A DNA stretch of 61,756 bases from an uncultured Alphaproteobacteria bacterium (GTDB lineage: Bacteria; Pseudomonadota; Alphaproteobacteria; Methylaequorales; Methylaequoraceae): NCBI GenBank assembly GCA_902563305.1, contig CACEWP010000007.1, forward strand, positions 1-61,756, in the 5' to 3' direction. The position numbers and the translations under genes were made by a program. Positions 18,242 to 27,711 of the stretch are shown here, piece after piece. The notes beneath the pieces were generated by a model. That model ran no database searches. It had not been told where the DNA came from and worked only from the letters and a program-made list of their open reading frames with translations. The first letter of the stretch is position 1. Every line of letters starts with the position of its first letter.

Positions 18242-19909
18242 ATGCTCGATATAAATAAAAATAAAAAATTTTACCCTAAAGGTCGTAATACAGAGGAATC
18301 TGCAGTCAAGGAAATAAAAGACCTAATACAAAATCTTCCATTAAAAAGAGATCTTTTAATTGAATATCTTCATCTTATTCAGGATAAGTTCGGTGAAATT
18401 AGGAAAAAACACCTTGCCGCTTTATCAGAAATTTTAAAAATCCCTTTTGCAGAATCTTTTGAAGTAGCAACCTTCTATGCTCACTTTGATGTTATTGAAG
18501 ATAATGCTCCATCAATTCAAGATTTAACTATCCGTGTTTGTGATAGTTTAACATGCGAGCTTTTTGGTTCAGATAAACTAATTGAGGAGCTTAGAAGTAA
18601 CTTGGATCAAAAAAAAGTTAGAGTATTAAGAGCTCCCTGTATGGGATTATGCGACAAAGCACCAGCTTGTGAAATTGGACACAAACATCTAAATCATCTC
18701 ACTTTAGATAAAGTAAAAGAAGTAATTAAGAATAAAAACTTTCATCCCGAGGTTGTAAAGGGAAAGTCTTTTGAGGATTATTTGAAAGATGGTGGTTATG
18801 AAATTTTAAAAAAGTGTTACTCAAATCAACTAAATGTTGAAAACGTAATTAATGAATTAAATGACTCAGGTCTCAAAGGCATGGGAGGTGCTGGTTTTCC
18901 ATCGGGGCAAAAATGGAAATTTGTTAGAATGGAGCCTGGACCGAGACTTATGACGATTAATGGTGATGAGGGAGAACCCGGAACATTCAAAGACAAACTT
19001 TATTTAGAGCAAAATATTCATAAGTTTTTTGAAGGGATGCTCATAGCGGCATGGGCTGTAGAAGCTAATGAAGTTTATATTTATATGAGAGATGAGTATC
19101 CAGGAATTCGATTGAACATGATTGAAGAACTTGAAAAGTTAAGAGCCAATAAAATCATTAATTCAGAACTTAATATTCACGTAAGAAGAGGCGCAGGAGC
19201 CTACATATGTGGGGAAGAATCAGCAATGATTGAATCTATTGAAGGAAAAAGAGGACTTCCAAGACATAAACCACCTTTTGTCTCTAAAGTTGGATTATTT
19301 GGAAAACCAACACTAAATCATAATATAGAAACTGTTTTTTGGGTTCCTGATATTTTGAGAAAAGGTCATAAATGGTATAGTAGCCAAGGAAAAAATGGTC
19401 ATAAGGGGCCACATAGTTATTCTGTTTCAGGAAGGGTTAAAAATCCCGGAGTTAAACTAGCACCGGCTGGTATCACAATGAACGAGTTGTTAGATGAATA
19501 TTGCGGAGGAATGATGGATGGACATAAATTTCTTGGTTATCTTCCGGGTGGTGCCTCTGGTGGAATCTTACCAGCATCGATGGCTAACATACCTCTTGAC
19601 TTTGGAACTTTAGAAAAACATGGGTGTTTCATAGGATCGGGCGCGATAGTTGTTTTTTCAGATAAAGACAACATAAAAAAAATAGCCTTAAACCTATTAA
19701 AATTTTTCAACGACGAAAGTTGTGGTCAGTGCACACCTTGCAGAGTTGGAACTGAAAAAGCAGTAAAGCTTATGGAAAAGAATAATTGGGACGAGAACCT
19801 TCTTAAAGAATTAGTAGAAACGATGGCGGATGCATCTATTTGTGGTTTAGGGCAGGCTGCAGGTAATCCAATAACCTGCACTTTAAATTTCTTTAAAGAT
19901 CATATATAA
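18242..19909 (+). CDS. NAD-dependent formate dehydrogenase, beta subunit (NuoE-NuoF fusion)
   Basis: Electron-transfer subunit that passes electrons from the molybdopterin subunit to NAD+. Residues about 1-160 resemble NuoE and carry four Cys for a thioredoxin-like 2Fe-2S centre (CDSLTCELFG and CMGLCDKAPAC). Residues about 190-555 resemble NuoF: GMGGAGFPSGQKWKF for FMN/NADH binding, GDEGEPGTFKD, GAGAYICGEESAMIES, and the 4Fe-4S motif CGQCTPCRVGT with a later Cys in DASICGLGQ. The fused architecture matches the beta subunit of Methylobacterium FDH1 (FdwB/Fdh1B type). The alpha-subunit gene follows 22 bases later. Confidence 0.93.
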   Translation: MLDINKNKKFYPKGRNTEESAVKEIKDLIQNLPLKRDLLIEYLHLIQDKFGEIRKKHLAALSEILKIPFAESFEVATFYAHFDVIEDNAPSIQDLTIRVCDSLTCELFGSDKLIEELRSNLDQKKVRVLRAPCMGLCDKAPACEIGHKHLNHLTLDKVKEVIKNKNFHPEVVKGKSFEDYLKDGGYEILKKCYSNQLNVENVINELNDSGLKGMGGAGFPSGQKWKFVRMEPGPRLMTINGDEGEPGTFKDKLYLEQNIHKFFEGMLIAAWAVEANEVYIYMRDEYPGIRLNMIEELEKLRANKIINSELNIHVRRGAGAYICGEESAMIESIEGKRGLPRHKPPFVSKVGLFGKPTLNHNIETVFWVPDILRKGHKWYSSQGKNGHKGPHSYSVSGRVKNPGVKLAPAGITMNELLDEYCGGMMDGHKFLGYLPGGASGGILPASMANIPLDFGTLEKHGCFIGSGAIVVFSDKDNIKKIALNLLKFFNDESCGQCTPCRVGTEKAVKLMEKNNWDENLLKELVETMADASICGLGQAAGNPITCTLNFFKDHI

Positions 19910-19931
19910 TATTAGCAGAAAAAATTAATCT

Positions 19932-22691
19932 ATGGTTGAATTCTTTTTAAATAATAAAAAAGTCAATGCAAAAAATGGCGAAACTATCTGGCAAGTAGCC
20001 AAGAAAAATGGTGTTGTATTGCCTCATCTTTGCTATATGGATAAACCCGGTTACCGTCCTGACGGTAATTGTAGGGCGTGTATGGTTTCTATTGAGGGAG
20101 AAAGAGTCTTAGCTGCATCATGCTTGAGGAAGCCCACAGAAGGCATGAAAGTATTTACCGAAGACGAAAGATCAGTTAAATCAAGGAAGATGGTTTTAGA
20201 ATTGCTTGTAACAGATCAACCAAAAAAAGAGGACTGTCATGATCCTGATTCCCACTTTTGGAAAGTTGCTGATAATGTAGATATAACTAGTAGTAGATTT
20301 GATAAAAGAGAAAAAAAAGATGTTCCAGACTCAGATAACTCTCATGTTGCAATGGCTGTAAATCTTGATGCATGTATCAATTGTAATTTATGTGTAAGAG
20401 CATGTAGAGAAGTTCAAGTAAATGAAGTTATTGGAATGGGTAATAGAGGACATACTTCAAAGGTGATTTTTGATTTTAATGATCCAATGGGAGATTCAAC
20501 CTGTGTAAGTTGTGGAGAGTGTGTTCAGGCATGTCCAACTGGAGCACTAATGGAATCAAATTTACTTGATGAAAATGGTAAAAAAGTTGTTAACCCCGAA
20601 AGGAAAGTAGATTCACTTTGCCCATACTGTGGCGTTGGTTGCCAATTAACTTATAATATAAAAGATGAAAAAATCGTTTCTGTTGATGGAAGAGAAGGTC
20701 CTGCAAACCATAACCGTCTTTGCGTGAAAGGGAGGTTTGGTTTTGATTACATTCATAACCCTGAGCGAATAACTAAACCTTTAATTAGAAAGGACGGAGT
20801 GAAGAAAGATCCCAAAGAAAGAGTCGACCCTTTGAACCCACTTTCACATTTTAGAGAAGCGTCTTGGGAAGAAGCTCTTGATTTAGCGGCAGTTAAACTA
20901 AAAAAAATAAGAGATTCTGAAGGTGGAGAAAAAGCCTTAGCTGGTTTTGGCTGTGCAAAAGGCTCTAATGAAGAAGCATATTTATTTCAGAAGCTAGTAA
21001 GAACTGGGTTTAAAAATAATAATGTTGATCATTGTACAAGAATGTGTCACGCCTCTTCAGTTGCCGCGCTAATGGAAGCCATCGGTACAGGTGCTGTAAC
21101 TGCTCCAGTTTCTGAGGTAAAGAATGCAGATGTTGCAGTGCTAATTGGATGTAGACCTACACAAAACCACCCAGTAGCTGCAACTTTTATAAAGAACGCG
21201 GTTAAAGATAATGGACTTAAACTAATTGTGTTAGACCCGAGAGAACAGGATCTATCCAGGATTTCTGAACAAAGTCTGCAATTTAAAGCTGGTTCTGATG
21301 TTGCTCTTTTAAACGCAATGTTAAATACAATAATTGAAGAAGGTTTGGTGGATAGACAATATATAGAAAAAAACACGCAAGGTTATCTCGAACTTAAGCA
21401 ACATGTAAAAGATTTCACACCTGAAGAGATGTCAAATATTTGCGGTATTGATGCCAATAAAATAAGAGAAACAGCTAGACTGTTTGCAAATGCAAAATCT
21501 GCGATGATCTTCTGGGGAATGGGAATATCCCAACATATTCATGGTACTGATAATTCAAGATGCCTCATTTCTTTAGCATTAATAACAGGTAATGTTGGTA
21601 GACCAGGAACGGGTTTACATCCTTTAAGAGGACAAAACAATGTTCAAGGCGCTTCTGATGTTGGTCTTATTCCTATGGTTCTTCCTGACTACCTTCCAAT
21701 TGCTGATTCTAATAATGTTAAATTTTTTGAAAAATACTGGGATTGTGAAATTAATCCAACTCCAGGCCTTACCGTTGTAGAAATTATGGAGGCTATATAC
21801 AATAAATCTATTAAGGGTCTCTATGTAATGGGAGAAAACCCAGCCATGTCAGATCCAAATGCCAATCATGCTAGAGAGGCCTTAGCAAGGCTCGATTGTT
21901 TGATTGTTCAAGACATTTTTTTAACGGAAACTGCATATTTAGCAGATATTGTTTTTCCCGCATCAGCTTTTCCAGAAAAAACAGGCACATTTACCAACAC
22001 TGATAGAAGAGTCCAATTGGCAAGAAAAGCAGTAAATCCACCCGGCGATGCTAAACAAGATTTATGGATAATACAAGAACTTGCTAAAAGAATGGGATTA
22101 AAGTGGAACTACGCAGGCCCAGACGAAGTTTACGATGAATTAAGTGGTTGTATGGAGTCTATGAAAAATATTACTTGGGAAAGACTGGTAAATGAAGGAG
22201 CAGTCACATATCCTTGTGATGATAAAGATAAACCAGGTAATGAAGTAATTTTTGGTGAAGGTTTCCCAACAAAAGATAAAAAGGGGAAATTAGTTCCAGC
22301 TAAGATAGTTTCTCCAGACGAAGTTCCTGATAAAAACTTTCCATTAATCTTAACCACTGGAAGACTTTTAGAACATTGGCATACCGGTTCTATGACCGCA
22401 AGATCCAAAGTATTAAGCACGATTGAACCTCAACCCTACGTAAATATGTCAAGAAACGAAATGAAACGAAATAATTTTTCTCAGGATGAGACAGTGGAAT
22501 TATTAACTAGAAGAGGAAAAGTTAAAGTCAAGGTAAGATTGGATAAAATGATACCAGATGGTATGGTATTCATGCCATTTTGTTTTGAAAATGCGCCAGC
22601 TAATTTTTTAACAAATCAAGCTTTAGATCCAGATGGCAAAATACCTGAGCTAAAATATTGTGCTGCAAAAATTCAAAAATATTCAGCTTAA
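19932..22691 (+). CDS. NAD-dependent formate dehydrogenase, alpha (molybdopterin) subunit
   Basis: Oxidises formate to CO2 at a Mo or W bis-MGD centre in the cytoplasm. The 919-aa chain has, in order, a plant-type 2Fe-2S domain (CYMDKPGYRPDGNCRACM), a His/Cys cluster site (DCHDPDSHFW), two ferredoxin 4Fe-4S motifs (CINCNLCVRACREV; CVSCGECVQACPTG), the FdhA/NapA 4Fe-4S domain (CPYCGVGCQL, later CVKGRFGFDYI), and the metal-ligand loop DHCTRMCHASS, where the second Cys plus His is the active-site CH pair. The metal ligand is Cys, not selenocysteine. MGD-binding segments follow to the C-terminus. Cofactor genes mobA, moaA and fdhD lie next door. Confidence 0.95.
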   Translation: MVEFFLNNKKVNAKNGETIWQVAKKNGVVLPHLCYMDKPGYRPDGNCRACMVSIEGERVLAASCLRKPTEGMKVFTEDERSVKSRKMVLELLVTDQPKKEDCHDPDSHFWKVADNVDITSSRFDKREKKDVPDSDNSHVAMAVNLDACINCNLCVRACREVQVNEVIGMGNRGHTSKVIFDFNDPMGDSTCVSCGECVQACPTGALMESNLLDENGKKVVNPERKVDSLCPYCGVGCQLTYNIKDEKIVSVDGREGPANHNRLCVKGRFGFDYIHNPERITKPLIRKDGVKKDPKERVDPLNPLSHFREASWEEALDLAAVKLKKIRDSEGGEKALAGFGCAKGSNEEAYLFQKLVRTGFKNNNVDHCTRMCHASSVAALMEAIGTGAVTAPVSEVKNADVAVLIGCRPTQNHPVAATFIKNAVKDNGLKLIVLDPREQDLSRISEQSLQFKAGSDVALLNAMLNTIIEEGLVDRQYIEKNTQGYLELKQHVKDFTPEEMSNICGIDANKIRETARLFANAKSAMIFWGMGISQHIHGTDNSRCLISLALITGNVGRPGTGLHPLRGQNNVQGASDVGLIPMVLPDYLPIADSNNVKFFEKYWDCEINPTPGLTVVEIMEAIYNKSIKGLYVMGENPAMSDPNANHAREALARLDCLIVQDIFLTETAYLADIVFPASAFPEKTGTFTNTDRRVQLARKAVNPPGDAKQDLWIIQELAKRMGLKWNYAGPDEVYDELSGCMESMKNITWERLVNEGAVTYPCDDKDKPGNEVIFGEGFPTKDKKGKLVPAKIVSPDEVPDKNFPLILTTGRLLEHWHTGSMTARSKVLSTIEPQPYVNMSRNEMKRNNFSQDETVELLTRRGKVKVKVRLDKMIPDGMVFMPFCFENAPANFLTNQALDPDGKIPELKYCAAKIQKYSA

Positions 22692-22714
22692 ACCCAACAT
22701 TATTTAAGGAAATA

Positions 22715-24472
22715 TTAATCTTTCATGTGATGTTTTTCGTGAACAGGCCCAATTAATAAATTTGATATAAAAGCAATTGCCAGTAGACCAGCCATTGCGA
22801 ACATAGTAGAGTTATAAAGTGTTGTCGATGGGTTAATTGTTCCCTCTGGCATATGAGGCATTAGATTTGATATCGTAACTGTTTTTTCTTGTACTAACAA
22901 TGACAAATTTTCAATTGAATCTCCATAGATTTCAATAAATTTATCTGGACTTATCTTCGTAGCAAGATCATTGATAGCATTGTCTACAGAATTTTGTCTA
23001 AGTTGAGTAATAGCAACCGGGCCCAAAACACCTGCCGTAGACCATGCTGTTAAGAGTCTTCCATGAATTCCACCAACATAACGGGTTCCAAAGATATCAG
23101 CAAGATATGCAGGTATTGTTGCAAAGCCTCCTCCATACATAGTAAATATTATCATTGATGCGGCATAAAATAATATCAAATAGGTGACTACAGGATCAAC
23201 ACTCATAGCTTTAGCTGTAAAAGGTATTGATAGATACAGAAGAATCCCTAGAGAAAAAAAGATAAAATAGGTTGTTTTTCTACCTATAAAGTCTGACATA
23301 GAGGCCCAAAAAATTCTTCCCACCATATTAAAAACACTAATCATAAGAACATAAGTACCTGCAAAACCAGCAGTTACAATTGCTGGAAGACTTGGCTCAA
23401 AAATTTCAATCATCATCGTTTTTGCAACACCAATCACTCCAATACCGGCAGTTACATTAAAACATAAAACTATCCAGAGGAAGTAAAACTGTGGGGTTTT
23501 TAAGGCTTGGTCAATGTGAACATTATGTTTAGTAATTAACCTTGTTTTTTTTGAATCTTTTGGAGGAGTCCATCCCTTTGGTTTCCAACCCTCTGCAGGA
23601 ACTCTGTAAGAAAATGCAGCAATCGTCATAATAACAAAATAAACTATTCCAAGGAATAGAAAGGTTTGAGCAGCGCCACTAGATCCTGTTCCCACAATAT
23701 AGACCCCAGGGTCTCCAGGAACTATCATTTTAGCTATATCATTGACTGTAACAATTACAACCTCAACCATTGCACCAGAAACATCAACAAACCTTCTCCC
23801 ACCTTCAGTTATTAGGTTTACAGAATCTATTTCGCCTAAATATTCCGGAACTTTGTAGAATTTAGCAAGTAATCTATCAATCGTTACTTTAGCTATCATG
23901 GCACCTCCACCAAAACCCATTATAGCCATCCCAGTAGCCATACCTCTTCTATCAGGAAACCATCTTATCAAAGTAGATACAGGTGATACGTAACCTAAAC
24001 CTAAGCCAATACCTCCGATAACTCCGTAACCCAGATACAGTAAATATAAACCAATACTAAGAACCAATGGTTCGTTACTTATCATAGGAAGCGACATGGT
24101 TATTTGAACTCCTATTTCTTGCAAATATATTCCAAGAGAGCCAATTACAAAACCCCCTCCCCAACAACATGCTGCGACAAAACCGACCATTCGAGGACCA
24201 ACCTCCTCTAACCACTTGCCGGCGTAAGCAGCAGCAAAACCTAAACTTACAATTGCAACAGAAAAAATCCATACAACTTGACCTAGGTTCCAGTCATCGC
24301 CAGAAGATGTTACAACTCCTAGAATTTTTACTAAAGCTGGATTAAACATACTCCAAGCATATACCGAACCTATACATAAATGTATGGCAATTGACGCGGG
24401 TGGTACTAACCATCTGTTAAAACCAGGTTTGGCGACTATATTTTTTTTATGGAGTTTGTCAACGAAGCTCAT
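22715..24472 (-). CDS. MFS transporter of the oxalate/formate antiporter (OFA) family
   Basis: Twelve-helix major facilitator with OFA-type sequence: HLCIGSVYAWSMFNPAL in helix 1, GYGVIGGIGLGLGYVSPV, RWFPDRRGMATGMAIMGFG after helix 4, and helix 11 sequence around YVGGIHGRLLTAWSTAG. Two unusually long loops occur, one after helix 6 and one before helix 12, plus the central RVPAEGWKPKGWTPP that I recall from OFA proteins beside formate dehydrogenases. I start it at the ATG at 24472: a GGAG lies six bases upstream and the ATG overlaps the mobA stop as ATGA. Formate or oxalate is the likely cargo from context, but this is inference. Its 3' end is 23 bases from the convergent fdh alpha gene. Confidence 0.85.
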   Translation of the reverse strand: MSFVDKLHKKNIVAKPGFNRWLVPPASIAIHLCIGSVYAWSMFNPALVKILGVVTSSGDDWNLGQVVWIFSVAIVSLGFAAAYAGKWLEEVGPRMVGFVAACCWGGGFVIGSLGIYLQEIGVQITMSLPMISNEPLVLSIGLYLLYLGYGVIGGIGLGLGYVSPVSTLIRWFPDRRGMATGMAIMGFGGGAMIAKVTIDRLLAKFYKVPEYLGEIDSVNLITEGGRRFVDVSGAMVEVVIVTVNDIAKMIVPGDPGVYIVGTGSSGAAQTFLFLGIVYFVIMTIAAFSYRVPAEGWKPKGWTPPKDSKKTRLITKHNVHIDQALKTPQFYFLWIVLCFNVTAGIGVIGVAKTMMIEIFEPSLPAIVTAGFAGTYVLMISVFNMVGRIFWASMSDFIGRKTTYFIFFSLGILLYLSIPFTAKAMSVDPVVTYLILFYAASMIIFTMYGGGFATIPAYLADIFGTRYVGGIHGRLLTAWSTAGVLGPVAITQLRQNSVDNAINDLATKISPDKFIEIYGDSIENLSLLVQEKTVTISNLMPHMPEGTINPSTTLYNSTMFAMAGLLAIAFISNLLIGPVHEKHHMKD

Positions 24473-25095
24473 TTGAATCTCCATTGGTACTGATTGTAAA
24501 TTTTCTCTGCTTTTTCTAAATCGATCATAGTGTTAACGTTAAAGAAAGGATCATATCCAACTTCTGAAAATTTTACCACCCTCGTTTTAAATTTTTTTGT
24601 AAATTTTTCGATTTTCCTTTCACCATTTACAAGAAAAGCTTCCAATTGACCTTCAAGATTCTCACTTACACGCCACATTGAAAAAACTGGATGTAATCTT
24701 TCAGCACTCTCAGCTAAAACAATTTTATAGTTTCCACTTTCTTCAATGAATCTTTTTACAATATTTTTTGGAAAAAATGGACAATCTACGGGAAAACTTA
24801 CAAGCCACTCATAGTCTGAATTTTTTCTTGCCCATTTTAAACCAGATAGTACTCCAATTAATGGTCCAAGGCTTCCAGGTATACAATCATTGATTACTAT
24901 ATCCATCCCAAGTTTTTTAAAAATGTTATTAGACTTGTTTGAATTTATAATCAGTTTATCTACTTGATCTGAAGACCTAACAATTACATGCTCCAGTAAA
25001 CTTTTTCCCGAAATCTTTTTGGTGGATTTATCTTCTCCCATCCTAGTAGACAATCCGCCAGAAAGTATAATTCCTAATACATTGTTTTTATTCAA
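24469..25095 (-). CDS. mobA: Molybdenum cofactor guanylyltransferase
   Basis: Transfers GMP from GTP to molybdopterin to make MGD, the cofactor form that formate dehydrogenase needs. The Rossmann-like nucleotidyltransferase start GIILSGGLSTRMGEDKS is typical, followed by IINSNKS, GPLIGVLSGLKWA and the metal-site segment SFPVDCPFFP. No ATG is available near the conserved N-terminus; a TTG at 25095 has a GGAG about ten bases upstream and overlaps the fdhD stop by eight bases, so I prefer it (208 aa). An earlier in-frame TTG at 25146 would add 17 codons inside fdhD. Confidence 0.9.
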   Translation of the reverse strand: MNKNNVLGIILSGGLSTRMGEDKSTKKISGKSLLEHVIVRSSDQVDKLIINSNKSNNIFKKLGMDIVINDCIPGSLGPLIGVLSGLKWARKNSDYEWLVSFPVDCPFFPKNIVKRFIEESGNYKIVLAESAERLHPVFSMWRVSENLEGQLEAFLVNGERKIEKFTKKFKTRVVKFSEVGYDPFFNVNTMIDLEKAEKIYNQYQWRFK

Positions 25096-25882
25096 CTCTT
25101 TTTTCTCCAGATAGAACAAAAAATTTTTTTCCTTTAGCTCTTCCAATTAGGGTCAAGTTTGCTTTTCTTGCCAACTCAACTCCCCAAGCTGTAAATCCAG
25201 ATCTGGAAATAACAATAGGTATTCTCATTTGAACTGACTTAACAACCATTTCGCTTGTTAATCTTCCCGTAGTGTAAAAAATTTTATTTGAAGAAGAGAT
25301 CTTATTGGCTTTCATATATCCGGCTATCTTATCTATCGCATTATGCCTTCCAACATCTTCCATATATACTATTGGATTATTCCTCTGACATAAAACACAT
25401 CCATGTATAGCTCCTGCTTTAAGATAAAGACTAGGTGTTAAATTAATTTTTTTCGATAAATCATATATCCATGATTTCTTAATCTTACCATTGTTTTTAA
25501 ACCTTAGTTTCTTAAAATTCTCCATCAAATTTCCGTAAACTGTTCCTTGAGCACAACCAGAAGTTATAGTTTTTTTTTTTAATTTTTCTTCATAATCTGT
25601 GATTTTATTGGTTCTAACTACAATTGTGCTTAAGTCAGGATGATATTCTACAGACTCAACCTTTGTCCTAGTACCTATCATGTTTTGATTTAATAGATAA
25701 CCCAATGCTAAATACTCAGGATAGTCGTTAATTGTCATCATTGTAACGATTTCTTGATCATTTAAAAAAAGTGTGACTGGTCTTTCCTCGATTACATCAA
25801 TCTTTTTTTTTTTCAAGGACTCGTCAAATCCAAAAATCTTTCTTGTGAGAGATGAATTGTTAAGATTTGGTTTAATTTTCAT
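25088..25882 (-). CDS. fdhD: Formate dehydrogenase accessory sulfurtransferase
   Basis: FdhD delivers sulfur from the IscS desulfurase to the molybdenum centre of formate dehydrogenase, without which the enzyme is inactive. The 264-aa protein shows VTLFLNDQEIVTMMTINDYP, EYLALGYLLNQNM, the active loop TSGCAQGTVYGN, then AGAIHGCVLC and VYMEDVGRHNAIDKIAGY, the family's strongest motif. E. coli FdhD uses a CxxC pair in the active loop; here only the first Cys is present (C-A-Q-G). It is the first gene of the leftward fdhD-mobA-transporter unit, 82 bases from divergent moaA. Confidence 0.93.
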   Translation of the reverse strand: MKIKPNLNNSSLTRKIFGFDESLKKKKIDVIEERPVTLFLNDQEIVTMMTINDYPEYLALGYLLNQNMIGTRTKVESVEYHPDLSTIVVRTNKITDYEEKLKKKTITSGCAQGTVYGNLMENFKKLRFKNNGKIKKSWIYDLSKKINLTPSLYLKAGAIHGCVLCQRNNPIVYMEDVGRHNAIDKIAGYMKANKISSSNKIFYTTGRLTSEMVVKSVQMRIPIVISRSGFTAWGVELARKANLTLIGRAKGKKFFVLSGEKRVE

Positions 25883-25964
25883 TGCTTTAAATATATTTAA
25901 ATTATGATTACTTTATTATTTTAACCTAACACATTAAAATATAAACATTGTAAAGAGAAAATTT

Positions 25965-26948
25965 ATGTTAGATAGTTTTGGAAGAAAAATTGATTACGTT
26001 AGAATTTCGGTCACTGACAGATGTGATCTGAGGTGCAAATACTGTATGCCAAATGTCAATCCCCATTTTTTTAAAAAAGATGAAATTTTGAGTTTAGATA
26101 AACTTAAATTAATTTCAGAAGCATTAATTGAATTAGGAATTAAAAAAATAAGAATCACAGGTGGTGAACCATTAGTAAGAAAAGATATACTTCAATATTT
26201 TCAATACTTATCAGAGAAGCTTAAAGAAAAAATGATTGATGAACTTTTACTAACAACCAACGGAACACAATTAAAAAAATATGCAAAAAAATTATCTCAA
26301 CTTGGGGTTAAAAGAATAAACATTTCTTTAGACTCACTTATCGGAGAAAAATTTAATTTTATAACAAATGGCGGTTCTCTTGAAAAAGTAATAGAAGGTA
26401 TTGAACATGCCAAAGAATGTAATCTATCAATTAAAATTAATACTGTTCTCTTAAAGAATTTCAATGAGGATGAAATTATTAACATAATGAAATGGTGTAG
26501 CAAAAATTCATTCACCCTTTCATTCATTGAGGTCATGCCTGTTGGAGATACACCATCGTCAAGGGTATCGCAATATCTACCTGTTACAAAAGCAAAAGAA
26601 ATAATAAAGAAAGAATTTGAATTGCAGGATTGTTCCTTAAAGTCATCGGGACCATCTAATTACTATTTTTGTAAAAAACTCAATCTATTTGTAGGCTTCA
26701 TATCTCCAATTTCTGAGCATTTCTGCTTAACATGCAATAGGATAAGAGTTACATCTAACGGTATTATATATCCATGTTTAGGAGATAATAATTCTGTAGA
26801 TTTGAACCCATTTTTAAAAGAAGGAAAAAATCAAGAATTACTTTCAATTCTCAAAAATGTAATTTATTCAAAGCCTGAAAAACATTATTTTAGAATTGAC
26901 GAAAAAAGCTATATAAAAAAAAGGTTTATGAATACCACAGGAGGTTAA
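25965..26948 (+). CDS. moaA: GTP 3',8-cyclase (radical SAM, molybdopterin step 1)
   Basis: Converts GTP to 3',8-cyclo-7,8-dihydro-GTP, the first step of molybdenum cofactor synthesis. The radical SAM cluster motif is DRCDLRCKYCMP (CxxxCxxC) near the N-terminus; RITGGEPLVRKD follows. The second 4Fe-4S cluster is held by CLTCNRIRVTSNGIIYPC, and the C-terminus ends in the conserved Gly-Gly that enters the active site. Size (327 aa) is normal. A purine-rich AAAGAG precedes the ATG. Other moa/moe genes are not in the window. nadK starts one base after its stop. Confidence 0.97.
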   Translation: MLDSFGRKIDYVRISVTDRCDLRCKYCMPNVNPHFFKKDEILSLDKLKLISEALIELGIKKIRITGGEPLVRKDILQYFQYLSEKLKEKMIDELLLTTNGTQLKKYAKKLSQLGVKRINISLDSLIGEKFNFITNGGSLEKVIEGIEHAKECNLSIKINTVLLKNFNEDEIINIMKWCSKNSFTLSFIEVMPVGDTPSSRVSQYLPVTKAKEIIKKEFELQDCSLKSSGPSNYYFCKKLNLFVGFISPISEHFCLTCNRIRVTSNGIIYPCLGDNNSVDLNPFLKEGKNQELLSILKNVIYSKPEKHYFRIDEKSYIKKRFMNTTGG

Positions 26949-26949
26949 A

Positions 26950-27711
26950 ATGACTAAGATTGGATTCGTTTCTTCTGAAAAACCAGATGCTCTTAAATCT
27001 CTAAAAGTTATGAAAAAAAACTATAACTTTGTTTCACCAAAAAACGCAGATGTAATAGTAGCTCTAGGTGGGGATGGAACTATGCTAAAGTCACTTCACA
27101 ATTTTTTACATTTAAATAAACCAATCTATGGAATGAATAGAGGACATATTGGTTTCTTGATGAACCAGTACTCTGAAAAAAATTTGGAGAAAAGACTTCA
27201 ACAAGCGATTTCATATAAACTTGCACCTTTAAAAATAAAATGCTTTAACCAAGATAGTTACGTTACAGAGAGCCTTGCATTCAATGATGTATCACTTATA
27301 CGAAATAGCTCTAAGATTGCTAAAATAAAGATTGAGGTAAATAATAAAACACGTATAGACGAATTTTTAGGTGATGGATGTCTAATTTCAACACCAGCTG
27401 GAAGTTCAGCTTACAATCTATCACTCCGAGGACCGGTAATACCAGTAGGAGCGAAAGTTTTAGCATTAACTCCTATTAGTCCATATAGGCCACGAAGATG
27501 GAGGGGAGCATTGCTAAATAACGATGCAAAGATAACGTTGTATGCATTGGATTCAGAATTAAGACCTGTAAGAGCCGAAGCAGATTTTATGCAATTTCAA
27601 AATATTAATAAACTCGAAATCGAGCTAGAAAAAAAACTTCATGTCAATTTGTTATTTGACCCTGGTCATGATCTTGAGGAAAGAATAATAAATGAACAAT
27701 TCAATAATTAA
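26950..27711 (+). CDS. nadK: NAD kinase
   Basis: Phosphorylates NAD+ to NADP+. The family signature VALGGDGTMLKSLH lies at about residues 37-50, followed by YGMNRGHIGFLMN, the conserved FLGDGCLISTPAGSSAYNLS loop and LTPISPYRPR. The 253-aa size is usual for alphaproteobacterial NadK. A strong Shine-Dalgarno (GGAGG) sits at the very end of moaA, where it also codes for the terminal Gly-Gly. The gene overlaps argE by 20 bases. Confidence 0.96.
   Translation: MTKIGFVSSEKPDALKSLKVMKKNYNFVSPKNADVIVALGGDGTMLKSLHNFLHLNKPIYGMNRGHIGFLMNQYSEKNLEKRLQQAISYKLAPLKIKCFNQDSYVTESLAFNDVSLIRNSSKIAKIKIEVNNKTRIDEFLGDGCLISTPAGSSAYNLSLRGPVIPVGAKVLALTPISPYRPRRWRGALLNNDAKITLYALDSELRPVRAEADFMQFQNINKLEIELEKKLHVNLLFDPGHDLEERIINEQFNN

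Noticed and set aside
20990-21060. Selenocysteine at the formate dehydrogenase metal site
   Set aside because: The codon is TGT (Cys) in HCTRMCH; there is no in-frame TGA.
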